NCBI GenBank assembly: GCA_022711755.1
Contig: JAKLEA010000001.1
Location: forward strand, 62,001 to 126,000
Source: Planctomycetota bacterium
GTDB taxonomy: Bacteria; Planctomycetota; Brocadiia; SM23-32; JAKLEA01
Direction of reading: 5' to 3'
Length of the DNA: 64,000 nt
This document shows positions 18,474-27,592 of this stretch, piece after piece; position 1 is the stretch's first letter, and each line of letters opens with the position of its first letter. The notes under the pieces are model-generated. The model saw only the letters and a program-made list of their open reading frames with translations. It did no database searches and was not told the origin of the DNA. The position numbers and the translations under genes were made by a program.

Positions 18474-18605
18474 CCCTCTCCCGCCGGGAGAGGGGGAACC
18501 GCGACGCCCGTTGCGGGCGCTGCGGTGGGTGAGGGGCGGGTAAGTGCCCCCCCCTCATCCGGCTCTTTCTGACGAAAGCAGCCACCTTCTCCCGGGGGGA
18601 GAAGG
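18474..18605. repeat. Intergenic palindromic repeat element, copy 1
   Basis: A palindrome-rich element between two UroD-like genes. CCCTCTCCC pairs with GGGAGAGGG at its left end, GCCCGTTGCGGGC makes an internal hairpin, and CTTCTCCC...GGGAGAAG forms the right end. The same building blocks return at 32510-32695, so this is a dispersed repeat family, not gene-specific structure. It could also act as a transcript-stabilising or terminating hairpin. Confidence 0.7.
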
Positions 18606-18691
18606 ATGACTCATCGGGATTGCACATCACGCGTCCGGATTGAACATTAAATCTGGATCGATGCATCACGGAAATCTGAATGGAGAACGAC

Positions 18692-19762
18692 ATGCCTCTC
18701 ACCGATAGAGAAAATTATCTCAGAACCGTGGAGATGACCGGACCGGAGTGGATGCCCTGCACCGTCGCGATCTCAGGTGCGTCAAGGAAGCAACTCGGCA
18801 TGGAACTGGAGGATGTTCTCGTCCGCCATCCCCGCTTCTTCCCGGGATTTCAGAAGGGCAAGCAGGATTATACGAAGATGGAATTCGGTCCTGCCAATCG
18901 CGCGGGAGAACGCTTCAAGGATGCGTGGGGATGCGTGTGGTATGACACCATTGACGGAATCGAGGGCCAGGTCATCGAAAGACCGCTTGACGATTGGGCG
19001 AAGTTCGCAAGTTATCAAGCTCCCGATCCATTGAAGACGGCGGATCGCGGGCCGGTTGACTGGGAGTCCAGCAAGCGCCACTGCGCCGAGGCGAAGGCCA
19101 AGGGGCATCTGACAATGGGCGGAGTTCCGCACGGGTTTCTATTCATGCGGCTGTACTACCTGCGCGGATTCGAGAACCTGATGATTGACTTTGCGGATGA
19201 CGAACCGAAGCTTTCTGCGTTGATCGAAATGCTAGTGGAGCATAACCGGAAAATCGTGGAACAATGGCTTTCCTTCGGTGTGGACGTCGTGAGCTTCGGG
19301 GATGATCTGGGAACGCAGACGGCTGCGATGGTCAGTCCGGCGACTTTCAGAAAGCACATCACGCCGGCCTACAAGAGATTGATGAAGCCGTGCCGCGATG
19401 CCGGCGCGCATGTATTCCTCCACAGCGACGGGCACATGCTGGAACTGCTGGATGAAATCCTGGAAGCTGGCGCGGATATTGTCAATCCGCAGGACCTTTG
19501 TCACGGGATTGACAATCTGGCGCGGGAACTGAAGGGGCGCGTTTGCACATGCCTGGACGTGGACAGGCAGAAGATAGTCCCGTTCGGAACGCGAAAGGAA
19601 ATCCACGATTTAATTGAGGAAGAAACCCGCAAGCTGGGTTCCCCGCAAGGCGGGTTGATGATGATAGCTGGGATATATCCGCCGACCCCGCCGGAGAACA
19701 TTGACGCGCTCTGCTGCGCCATGGAGGAATTCAGGACGTATTGGTGGGACGGGCGGGCATAA
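18692..19762 (+). CDS. UroD-like methyltransferase-family protein
   Basis: A 356-residue UroD/MtaA-superfamily protein, a paralogue of its upstream neighbour. The ATG at 18692 follows GGAG by six bases; an ATG four codons earlier is less well placed. Family features are LTDRENYLRTVEMTGPEWMP, SFGDDLGTQTAAMVSPATF, VFLHSDGHMLELLDEI and NPQDLCHGIDNL. The putative metal site is H-S-D, matching the H-T-D of the neighbour but not the H-x-C of known zinc methyltransferases. The product GGLMMIAGIYPPTPPENIDA ends like other family members. No corrinoid-binding protein gene is in the window. Confidence 0.87.
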   Translation: MPLTDRENYLRTVEMTGPEWMPCTVAISGASRKQLGMELEDVLVRHPRFFPGFQKGKQDYTKMEFGPANRAGERFKDAWGCVWYDTIDGIEGQVIERPLDDWAKFASYQAPDPLKTADRGPVDWESSKRHCAEAKAKGHLTMGGVPHGFLFMRLYYLRGFENLMIDFADDEPKLSALIEMLVEHNRKIVEQWLSFGVDVVSFGDDLGTQTAAMVSPATFRKHITPAYKRLMKPCRDAGAHVFLHSDGHMLELLDEILEAGADIVNPQDLCHGIDNLARELKGRVCTCLDVDRQKIVPFGTRKEIHDLIEEETRKLGSPQGGLMMIAGIYPPTPPENIDALCCAMEEFRTYWWDGRA

Positions 19763-19836
19763 GGCCGTATTGTCAGGATAGGCGCGTTTTCCATAAACCT
19801 AAGGCGGATCACGGTCTAACACGGGTCAGTTTGGGC

Positions 19837-19865
19837 TTGACACGACCGACGGCAAAGGATAAAGT
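19837..19865 (+). promoter_or_regulatory. Candidate sigma-70-type promoter
   Basis: TTGACA at 19837-19842 and TAAAGT at 19860-19865 are separated by 17 bases, about 100 bases upstream of the beta-propeller lipoprotein start. It is found by pattern only. Confidence 0.45.
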
Positions 19866-19966
19866 TCGGTCGTGCGGCGCGTCGCCGCGCGTCTCACGTC
19901 CAGAAGGGCGTTGAGGAGGCTTTTTCTGCAAATATGACAGAACTCCGTTGCGTGGAGGGTTCTTGC

Positions 19967-21133
19967 ATGAAGACCGGCAGGGGACTCGGAATAGTTTCAA
20001 TCCTTCTGGCTTGCGTGATGACGCTCCAGGGATGTTGTTGCGGGAAGAAGAAGGAGGATGAAGAAGCCCTCCGACAGGCCAAAGAAGCCGCCCGGCAGAG
20101 CAATATCCAGAAGGTCGAAGCAGCAATAGAAAAGGCTGATATGAGCCTTCTCTGGTATTATTCTTTTCCGGACGAGAAGCCGATTATCAGGGCGGATATG
20201 AGCGAACATACGATCTGCCTGCTCCTGCCGGATGCAAAGATGATGGCGCTTGACGGTGACCGCGGCGTTCTTCTCTGGGAGATGCCGCTCATGGGCACAT
20301 TCTCCGGTCCCCCGGCGATTGACGCAAAGCGCAAGGTCATGTATGTCACTCATAGCAATAAATTCTGGACTCTGGATGCGATGTCCGGATGCGTCAATAA
20401 TCGCATCTGGCTGATCTTCCATCCATGCACAGGACCGGTCGTCACAGACAGCGGTGTTCTACTCGGCGCCGGCGACCTCAATGTTCACATGATCAAGCCG
20501 GAAACCGGAATGAGACTATGGAGCGCTCCGGTCGGCAGCATGGTTATCGCGCCCCCGGTTTGCACTGATTCCAAGGTTGTCGCCTGCGGCACCTCGCGGA
20601 TTGCTGTGATGGACAAGGACGACGGTGATCTGACATGGACGTGGCGTCCGGAATTCGCAACCATTGACCAGGGAGCAGTTGTTGATGCGGAGAACGCCTA
20701 TGTCGGCGCAAGCGACGGGGCTATATATGCATTGAATCTGGAGGATGGAAGTATCGTCTGGAGGCGCGTGATTGATGGAACGCCGGCCCAGACACCTATC
20801 ATCAAGGGCGAGGTCGTTGTCGCCGTCGGCGATCCGTCCGGTCTGAGCGGGCTTGACCGTAAGACAGGCAATTTGCTCTGGAACGTATCAAACGTGAAAA
20901 GCGTTATAGCGATGGGGCAAAATAACGCGTATTGCGCTCCGGTTGCCGGCCAGACGATTATTGCGGTGAACATTCAGACCGGGAAGATCGAATTCAGCAT
21001 CCCGACGCCGGAATTCAAGAGTTTCGTATCGAATCCGAACGATTCTCTGATTGTCGGCCTAACGCATAATAATCAGTTGTTCGCATTCCGGGAGAAGACT
21101 GGCGGGTCGCTGCTTCAAGCGGCGGCTGAATGA
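19967..21133 (+). CDS. PQQ-like beta-propeller repeat lipoprotein
   Basis: A 388-residue exported lipoprotein. The ATG at 19967 follows GGAGGG; the leader MKTGRGLGIVSILLACVMTL ends in lipobox LQGC followed by a second and third Cys and a charged linker. The body repeats the PQQ/BamB-type blade pattern: MALDGDRGVLLWEMPL, HMIKPETGMRLWSAPVG, VMDKDDGDLTWTWRPE, YALNLEDGSIVWRRVIDG, GLDRKTGNLLWNVS and AVNIQTGKIEFSIP. These blades often form scaffolds (BamB-like) or sensor domains; the residues needed for true PQQ dehydrogenase activity are not seen. Its function is unknown. Confidence 0.85.
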   Translation: MKTGRGLGIVSILLACVMTLQGCCCGKKKEDEEALRQAKEAARQSNIQKVEAAIEKADMSLLWYYSFPDEKPIIRADMSEHTICLLLPDAKMMALDGDRGVLLWEMPLMGTFSGPPAIDAKRKVMYVTHSNKFWTLDAMSGCVNNRIWLIFHPCTGPVVTDSGVLLGAGDLNVHMIKPETGMRLWSAPVGSMVIAPPVCTDSKVVACGTSRIAVMDKDDGDLTWTWRPEFATIDQGAVVDAENAYVGASDGAIYALNLEDGSIVWRRVIDGTPAQTPIIKGEVVVAVGDPSGLSGLDRKTGNLLWNVSNVKSVIAMGQNNAYCAPVAGQTIIAVNIQTGKIEFSIPTPEFKSFVSNPNDSLIVGLTHNNQLFAFREKTGGSLLQAAAE

Positions 21134-21186
21134 TTGCCTTGTGGTTCCGGAATAGATTTCGCTGATGCCAGTCCCGATATCTGTGT

Positions 21187-24100
21187 TTATTCTGAAGAGA
21201 TTATTGTGACTGGACCGCCAAGCCCGAATGGCACAAAACAATAGCGATCTGTCCACGTTTTCTGCGGGGATGCTTCGTCATCAGTCCATGTCTTCCTGCC
21301 TCTGAACGTTAGTGGACTCACCTGCTGTGGTTCGCCACGGACGTGATGATGAGGGCCGAAGAGATTCCGGGCGCTGCTGGTCAGGATGACTTCGATGATG
21401 TTTTGTCCCCTGCGAATTGCCCCGCTGATGTCAATCTCGTAGGGTCTTTTCCATAAAGTGCTGAAATCCTGGTTGTTGATCCGCACGCGCATGATGGCGG
21501 CATTCGGATCAGCGAAACTCAGTATGCAGCGTCTGGGGAGGCGGTCCTTGAGGGGAAACTCCTGGGTAAGTCTCACGCTGCCGGCAAAGAAAAGCAGGCC
21601 GTGCTTGTGAAGATCAGTGGCGCTGCCCCGCTCAGAGATCGGCGCAAGATAGAACTTGCCTTCGGTTGTGGCTCCACGGCGATAGAGTTTACGTAATGGC
21701 CGTTCTGACTTGACCGCAAAGTCGCCGATGAGGTAGATGGCCTCCGGCTCAACGGGTATCGCTTTGGGTTCGGAGTCCGGTCCGCCGCACTTGACGCGCG
21801 CTGGTGCGGTAAGTGTCGTAGTCAGGAGTATTTCATTCAATCCTGGTTTAACGTGTCGGACTATATCCACGAGTTGGATTGAGACGTCCCGCCATGAAGA
21901 AACCGGATCCAGGCTTACTGGATGATCGTTCACTGACAGGTCATAAGCTCCAGGATTTTCGATCCCCAGAAACAGTTTGTTTGCCTTTTCTATACGACAC
22001 GTGAAGGAGAACCGCATCTGTAGTCGGGTTCCCGCTTTTTTCTCTGCCGATGCTTCGGCGATCTTCAGCACGTGGGACGGTTTCTCCCAGGATTTGCCGC
22101 CGAATCTGTACGAGGCGTAGTCAAGCAACAGCGCATTGTGGTCCAGCGCTTCGATTTCCCACTTGTCCGGCAGCGCGAAAACGTCCTCGACCGGTTTGCG
22201 CGTAAGCTTTTTGAAAGCCCCGGTGCGGGCCTTGCGGTCGAGAATCAGTAGAGTTGATCCCATCGCCGGGAGTTCAACCTCGGCGGCGAGCCACTTCCCG
22301 CTTGTCTTGCGCGCGGTTGCAAAACGGCAGACGCCGGTTTCGGGATCGCAGAAGTAGAATCTTCCCCGGTCCATGATCCTGACCACCAGGCTTCGCGGAG
22401 TGTCGCGGTCAAGGTTATACAGGAACACTACGCAGCGATCAGGAGATTCTCTATGATGACAGAGAACCTTATGGGCGTGACGGCCTTCCTGATCAAGGAT
22501 TTCGATGCAAGGTTTCAGGACTTCCTTCAGCTTGGGCTGCAATTCAGGGTCATCAAGATTTAAGGAAATCGCTTTTTTAAGCGCTTTCTTCGGTTCTTCT
22601 GACGGGCGTCCATCAGCCATTGCCGGGAGAGGCCCCATCAGCGCTATCTTGCCCCCTGCTGCTGAGAATTTTGAAAGAAGATCGCAGGTTGTGCGCCTTA
22701 GCGTATGTGCCGGAGGTATGACCACGATGTCGTATTGGCAGGCGCCGACCTGGAGTTTCCCGCCGACGACTTTGGCGTTATCGGCTAGGGCGGCCTCATT
22801 GCCGAAATCGAAATCACAATGAACGCCAAGCAGCGTGTGGGCTGTTTTCTTCAGCGTTTCGTCAACGGTCTTCGCAGGTTCTGCCTCTTCCGGCGAATAA
22901 ACGGTCCATGCGCTCTCTATCGAATGCAGCAGCAGGACGTTGGCGACACGCGCGCCTTCCCTCAGGACGCCGATGAGTCGGGCGAGATAATCATTAAGCA
23001 GCCGGAACCTGTCCCAGTAAGGTTGCTGATGAAAGAGCGAGGGGGGATGATCCCGTTTCCGCTCCCCGCGCAGGGAATACAGAGCATGGTGCTCGGCGAT
23101 GGCGTCAGCGCCCAGAGCGAGATAATACTCCGCCATCCACTTCAGTTCCTCCAGCGGGATATTCCATCCGGCGCATCCGAAAACATGGGCTGCCGACCTG
23201 GCAAGACCCTGCTGCCGGGCCGCGCTGGAGCATTCCTTGACTTTTGTGACGGTTGTCGTGCGCCGTCCGACGCAAGTAATGGTCGGCAGTTGTTGATGGC
23301 GGTAGTGCATCATGGCGTCGCCGGAGTGGGCCACCTGTCCCCACAGGTTGCCCGCCCCTTTGAGGCTTCCGGCGTACATAATTCCACGATCCTGGCATAT
23401 CTTTCCAAATTGGCCGGAAAAGGCGGCGCAGAAAAGTTCTGAAATGGTGCGCCAGAAGTCGTATCGGACCACCATTGAGGTTCGCCCTTTGAAGAATATC
23501 GCCGGCAGGTGGTCCAGAATGTCATATCCGCGGAGGCGTCTGAAGGCCTCGGCCAGAACCGGGGACCATGGTACAGGGTTATAATGCGGTTCACGTATCA
23601 GCAAGCCGGCGAACTCAGACGCGAATTTCCGCGAATACGCGCCATACGTCTGCCTGATGTAATAGAGCACGGCCTTGTCGTTGAGAACGTCAATATCATC
23701 CGTTAATAGTTTCCGTATGACGTGCACCCGGCATTGGCCGGGAAGTTTTGAAGTATCTGCGCAACGTTGAAAAATATTGCCAGATTTGTCTCCACGATAG
23801 ACGGCCAGAACATCATCATTAGGAATAAAATCTCCGGCGAAAATCGTTTCAAGGATCAGGTGACTACTGCGGAATTCGGGGAATCGGTCGAGGACCATGC
23901 GCTTCGGCTGGTCGGCCGGCTCGCAGCCGAGATCGAACAGCCAGATGAGGAAGCCGGATTTGCGGGCTTCCGCCATGCAGTCGGCCAGAGCCTCCATCCA
24001 TTGTTTGCCCTGGAAGGGGGTGAGGAGTCCCGGGCGGGGGTTGATAAGGCAACTGCCGAAGCCGGCATTCTGAATTTCCCGTATCTGGCGCTTAAGCTCT

Positions 24101-24195
24101 TTCTTGTCCAATAAGTCATTCCATGACCATATCAGGGCCGGACGATTCCGCGCCCTGTCGCCGCCGACCCTGCTGATAAGCTCGCCCAGGTCCAC
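21187..24195 (-). CDS. Large glycoside hydrolase-like protein (GH106/GH2-type)
   Basis: A 1002-residue protein starting at a GTG preceded by GGAG. The N-terminal segment RPALIWSWNDLLDKKELKRQ and NAGFGSCLINPRPG matches the opening of the large rhamnosidase-like glycosidases (GH106-type TIM barrel). A long alpha/beta region follows, with a glutamine-amidotransferase-like segment near 430-550 (QYDIVVIPPAHTLRR, GGKIALMGPLPA). C-terminal galactose-binding-type sandwiches hold LNEILLTTTL, ARNLFGPHHHVRGEP and the terminal RYCFVPFGLGGPVTI. No signal peptide is seen. Family assignment rests on overall pattern; catalytic residues were not assigned. It is convergent with the beta-propeller lipoprotein. 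Confidence 0.65.
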   Translation of the reverse strand: MDLGELISRVGGDRARNRPALIWSWNDLLDKKELKRQIREIQNAGFGSCLINPRPGLLTPFQGKQWMEALADCMAEARKSGFLIWLFDLGCEPADQPKRMVLDRFPEFRSSHLILETIFAGDFIPNDDVLAVYRGDKSGNIFQRCADTSKLPGQCRVHVIRKLLTDDIDVLNDKAVLYYIRQTYGAYSRKFASEFAGLLIREPHYNPVPWSPVLAEAFRRLRGYDILDHLPAIFFKGRTSMVVRYDFWRTISELFCAAFSGQFGKICQDRGIMYAGSLKGAGNLWGQVAHSGDAMMHYRHQQLPTITCVGRRTTTVTKVKECSSAARQQGLARSAAHVFGCAGWNIPLEELKWMAEYYLALGADAIAEHHALYSLRGERKRDHPPSLFHQQPYWDRFRLLNDYLARLIGVLREGARVANVLLLHSIESAWTVYSPEEAEPAKTVDETLKKTAHTLLGVHCDFDFGNEAALADNAKVVGGKLQVGACQYDIVVIPPAHTLRRTTCDLLSKFSAAGGKIALMGPLPAMADGRPSEEPKKALKKAISLNLDDPELQPKLKEVLKPCIEILDQEGRHAHKVLCHHRESPDRCVVFLYNLDRDTPRSLVVRIMDRGRFYFCDPETGVCRFATARKTSGKWLAAEVELPAMGSTLLILDRKARTGAFKKLTRKPVEDVFALPDKWEIEALDHNALLLDYASYRFGGKSWEKPSHVLKIAEASAEKKAGTRLQMRFSFTCRIEKANKLFLGIENPGAYDLSVNDHPVSLDPVSSWRDVSIQLVDIVRHVKPGLNEILLTTTLTAPARVKCGGPDSEPKAIPVEPEAIYLIGDFAVKSERPLRKLYRRGATTEGKFYLAPISERGSATDLHKHGLLFFAGSVRLTQEFPLKDRLPRRCILSFADPNAAIMRVRINNQDFSTLWKRPYEIDISGAIRRGQNIIEVILTSSARNLFGPHHHVRGEPQQVSPLTFRGRKTWTDDEASPQKTWTDRYCFVPFGLGGPVTIISSE

Positions 24196-24429
24196 AAGCA
24201 GTTCTCCGAAGGGGGGCGAAAAACTTCACTAAACCATTGGCAGGATTATACTTAGTCGGGGTTGCGGGCGCAAGGGAGTATCTTGGGAGCATCTCTGCGA
24301 TCAATGTCTCAATGACTTTGCTCTCGGTGCGTTTCCATGTTAGATTATTTATGGTGTCTAACTTGAATTTTACCTGTGATTGACCCGTCGGATGACGATT
24401 GCCGGCGTGGCGATGCGCGAGGAGAAAAA

Positions 24430-25302
24430 ATGAAAATACTGGTTACCGGCGGCGCGGGAAACGTCGGAGGTTATGTCGTTGAGGAGTTGAAACGGTACCA
24501 TGACGTCACGATTCTCGACGTTAAACCGTCTGGGAAGCATCCCGAGATTCCTCTCATTATAGCGGATCTGACGAAGCTGGCTGAGGCGCTTTCAGCCGTA
24601 AAGGGTTTCGATATCGTAGTGCATCTGGCGGCCATTCCGAATCCGAGCAAGGATCCGGGAGACCGGGTGCTGGGCGTCAACGTGATATCAACCTATCATG
24701 TCCTTGAGGCGGTTCGGTTGAACGGCATACCGCGCGTGATATACGGATGCAGCGAAAGCGCTTCAGGCTGGGGGATTCATAATGTGACTCTATGTCCTGA
24801 ATACCTTCCGATTGACGAGGAACATCCGAGCTGGCCGCACGAAAGCTACAGCCTTAGCAAGTATATCGGGGAGGAGATGGGACGTTGTTACAGCAAGAGT
24901 TACGGATTCGAGTTTGTTTCATTACGGTACACATGGGTTCTGTTCCAGGAGGATAAGGAGCGTCTTGCGCCCCACTTCCGGGCGATGCAGAATCCCGATG
25001 TCGCGAAGAATGCGTTTCTTGGGTCATGCGTCTTTGCGGAGGACGTGGCGCAGGCGGTCAGGTTGTCGGTGGACTTCCAGTTCCCGGAAGGCAGCAGGAT
25101 GGAGGTGTTCTACATATTCCAGGACAGCGTCTCCTGTGCCATGGATAGCCTGGAGCTGGCCGGCGTAACGTTTGGAAGTCTGCCGCCGATAAAGGATCCG
25201 GCTTATTTCGAGAAGCATCCGCGTGGTTCGCTCTTCGATACGCGGAAGGCCAAGAGAATGCTGGGTTACAAACCGAGGCACAGCCACAAGGAATGGCTGT
25301 AG
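24430..25302 (+). CDS. NAD-dependent epimerase/dehydratase (extended SDR)
   Basis: A 290-residue Rossmann-fold enzyme acting on a nucleotide sugar or free sugar acid. GGAGAAAAAATG gives a strong start at 24430. The nucleotide-binding motif is MKILVTGGAGNVGGYVVEEL. Further motifs are the VVHLAAIPNPS loop, a catalytic Ser/Tyr/Lys set in YGCSESASGW and YSLSKYIGEE, and the substrate region SLRYTWVLF. The C-terminal RKAKRMLGYKPRHSHKEWL is typical. A repeat element (copy A of the 25.3-26.4 kb segment) begins only six bases after the stop. Confidence 0.9.
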   Translation: MKILVTGGAGNVGGYVVEELKRYHDVTILDVKPSGKHPEIPLIIADLTKLAEALSAVKGFDIVVHLAAIPNPSKDPGDRVLGVNVISTYHVLEAVRLNGIPRVIYGCSESASGWGIHNVTLCPEYLPIDEEHPSWPHESYSLSKYIGEEMGRCYSKSYGFEFVSLRYTWVLFQEDKERLAPHFRAMQNPDVAKNAFLGSCVFAEDVAQAVRLSVDFQFPEGSRMEVFYIFQDSVSCAMDSLELAGVTFGSLPPIKDPAYFEKHPRGSLFDTRKAKRMLGYKPRHSHKEWL

Positions 25303-25307
25303 AAAGT

Positions 25308-25347
25308 AAGCCACAGATAGACACGGGTGAACACGGATAAGATGAAG
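25308..25347 (+). repeat. Boundary repeat copy A (left arm)
   Basis: This 40-bp segment, starting AAGCCACAGATAGACACGGG and ending GATAAGATGAAG, recurs inverted at 26367-26409 and as a shorter inverted copy at 25803-25836. It starts six bases past the epimerase stop and contains a TAA that closes the upstream end of the TPR frame. Confidence 0.75.
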
Positions 25348-25730
25348 AGAGAGTTTGGTTTGTACCAATCTGCCGCCCAACGGCCTGGAAAAGTAGAGAC
25401 ATTCGAGTGGGCCTGAAGCCAGACTACGCTGATGCATATTACAACCTTGGGACTTTCTACGAGAAATCAGGGGACTATGATAGGGCCATCGCCTCGTATC
25501 GAGATGCAATCCGCTTGCGTCCTGACTTTGCACACGGCTACTATGACCTTGCCTGCACCTATTCCATCCGCTTCGGCAAGAACCATGCTCATCAAGACAA
25601 GCAAGATGCTCTGCAGTATTTGCACAAGGCAGCCGAACTCAATCCTAAGTTCAAAGATCAGGCCAAGACCGATTCCGTCTTCGTTTCTCTGCGCGACGAT
25701 TCGGATTTTACGAAGCTTGTCGGCATTTGA
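25341..25730 (+). pseudogene. TPR protein fragment, N-terminus missing
   Basis: The reading frame is open from the stop codon inside repeat copy A (25338-25340) to 25730. The first 22 codons look non-coding and have no ATG or ribosome-binding site. From GTG 25407 it becomes clear tetratricopeptide sequence: YADAYYNLGTFYEKSGDYDR, then RLRPDFAHGYYDLACTYS, then ALQYLHKAAELNPKF. A TPR repeat beginning mid-solenoid directly behind a repeat element suggests the 5' part was removed by insertion or rearrangement. If GTG 25407 is used, a 107-residue product could still be made. Confidence 0.6.
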
Positions 25731-25802
25731 GTACGCCGTTGCCTCCAATGCCGGAGACATCGCCAATCGGGAACCCGAAGGTCAAGAGTACTGACTTGAA
25801 CA

Positions 25803-25836
25803 TGAAGATTTGTGTGCACCCGTGTTCATCTGTTGC
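25803..25836 (-). repeat. Boundary repeat copy B (partial, inverted)
   Basis: Read on the minus strand this gives CAACAGATGAACACGGGTGC, matching the core of copy A in inverted orientation. It lies in the leader of the GxxExxY gene, directly before its AAGGAG ribosome-binding site. Confidence 0.65.
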
Positions 25837-25853
25837 AAAAAGGAGAGTCGGTA

Positions 25854-26246
25854 ATGGAACGAGACATCGAGTGCCTGAATGACATAACAGGCGCAATCAT
25901 AGGCTGTGCATTTCGCGTTCATAATGCGCTTGGCTACGGTTTTCTTGAGAAAGTCTATGAGAACGCTCTGGCTCATGAAATTCGAAAGGCGGGGCGGATA
26001 GTCGAGCAACAGAAAGCAGTTCAGGTCAGTTATGATGCCGTGGTCGTTGGCGATTACGTCGCCGATCTGCTGGTAGAGGGGACGGTTCTTGTTGAGTTGA
26101 AGTCCGCAAAGGCTCTGGATGACGCGCATATCGCCCAGTGCCTTAATTATCTCAAAGCCACCGGCTTGCCGATATGTCTTCTGATTAACTTTGCGCAGTC
26201 AAAGGTCGAAGTGAAACGTCTGATGGGCAAACCTCAATCCATGTAA
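25854..26246 (+). CDS. GxxExxY protein (PD-(D/E)XK nuclease-fold family)
   Basis: A 130-residue protein with the family-defining motif in ALGYGFLEKVYENAL (G-x-x-E-x-x-Y) and the nuclease core residues in VADLLVEGTVLVELKSAK (Asp, then E-x-K). All three catalytic positions look intact. The ATG at 25854 follows AAGGAG. Members are small stand-alone PD-(D/E)XK-fold proteins of unknown biological role, often in multiple copies per genome. Here the gene stands alone between inverted copies of one repeat, so it may belong to, or act on, a mobile palindromic segment (inferred). Confidence 0.88.
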   Translation: MERDIECLNDITGAIIGCAFRVHNALGYGFLEKVYENALAHEIRKAGRIVEQQKAVQVSYDAVVVGDYVADLLVEGTVLVELKSAKALDDAHIAQCLNYLKATGLPICLLINFAQSKVEVKRLMGKPQSM

Positions 26247-26386
26247 TGTCAATGCGGATGTGATTTACATGTAACGTAATCTCTGTTCTGTTCATATTGT
26301 TGTATACCGTCTTGCGTTTATATTATGTTGTCATTTGTCTGTGACGCTATAAATACAATCATATAACTTCATCTTCTTATCTGTGT

Positions 26387-27514
<1,128 letters not shown>

Positions 27515-27592
27515 GCGGGAAAACCGCAGCGCATGGGGTTATAATCCCGATGTCGCGATTCGGAGAACATTCAAGAGGAAGGAGACTGGGAA

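Noticed and set aside
18154..18702. A 182-codon minus-strand frame over 18154-18702
   Set aside because: It covers the palindromic repeat and the end of a clear UroD-like gene, and its product is low-complexity.
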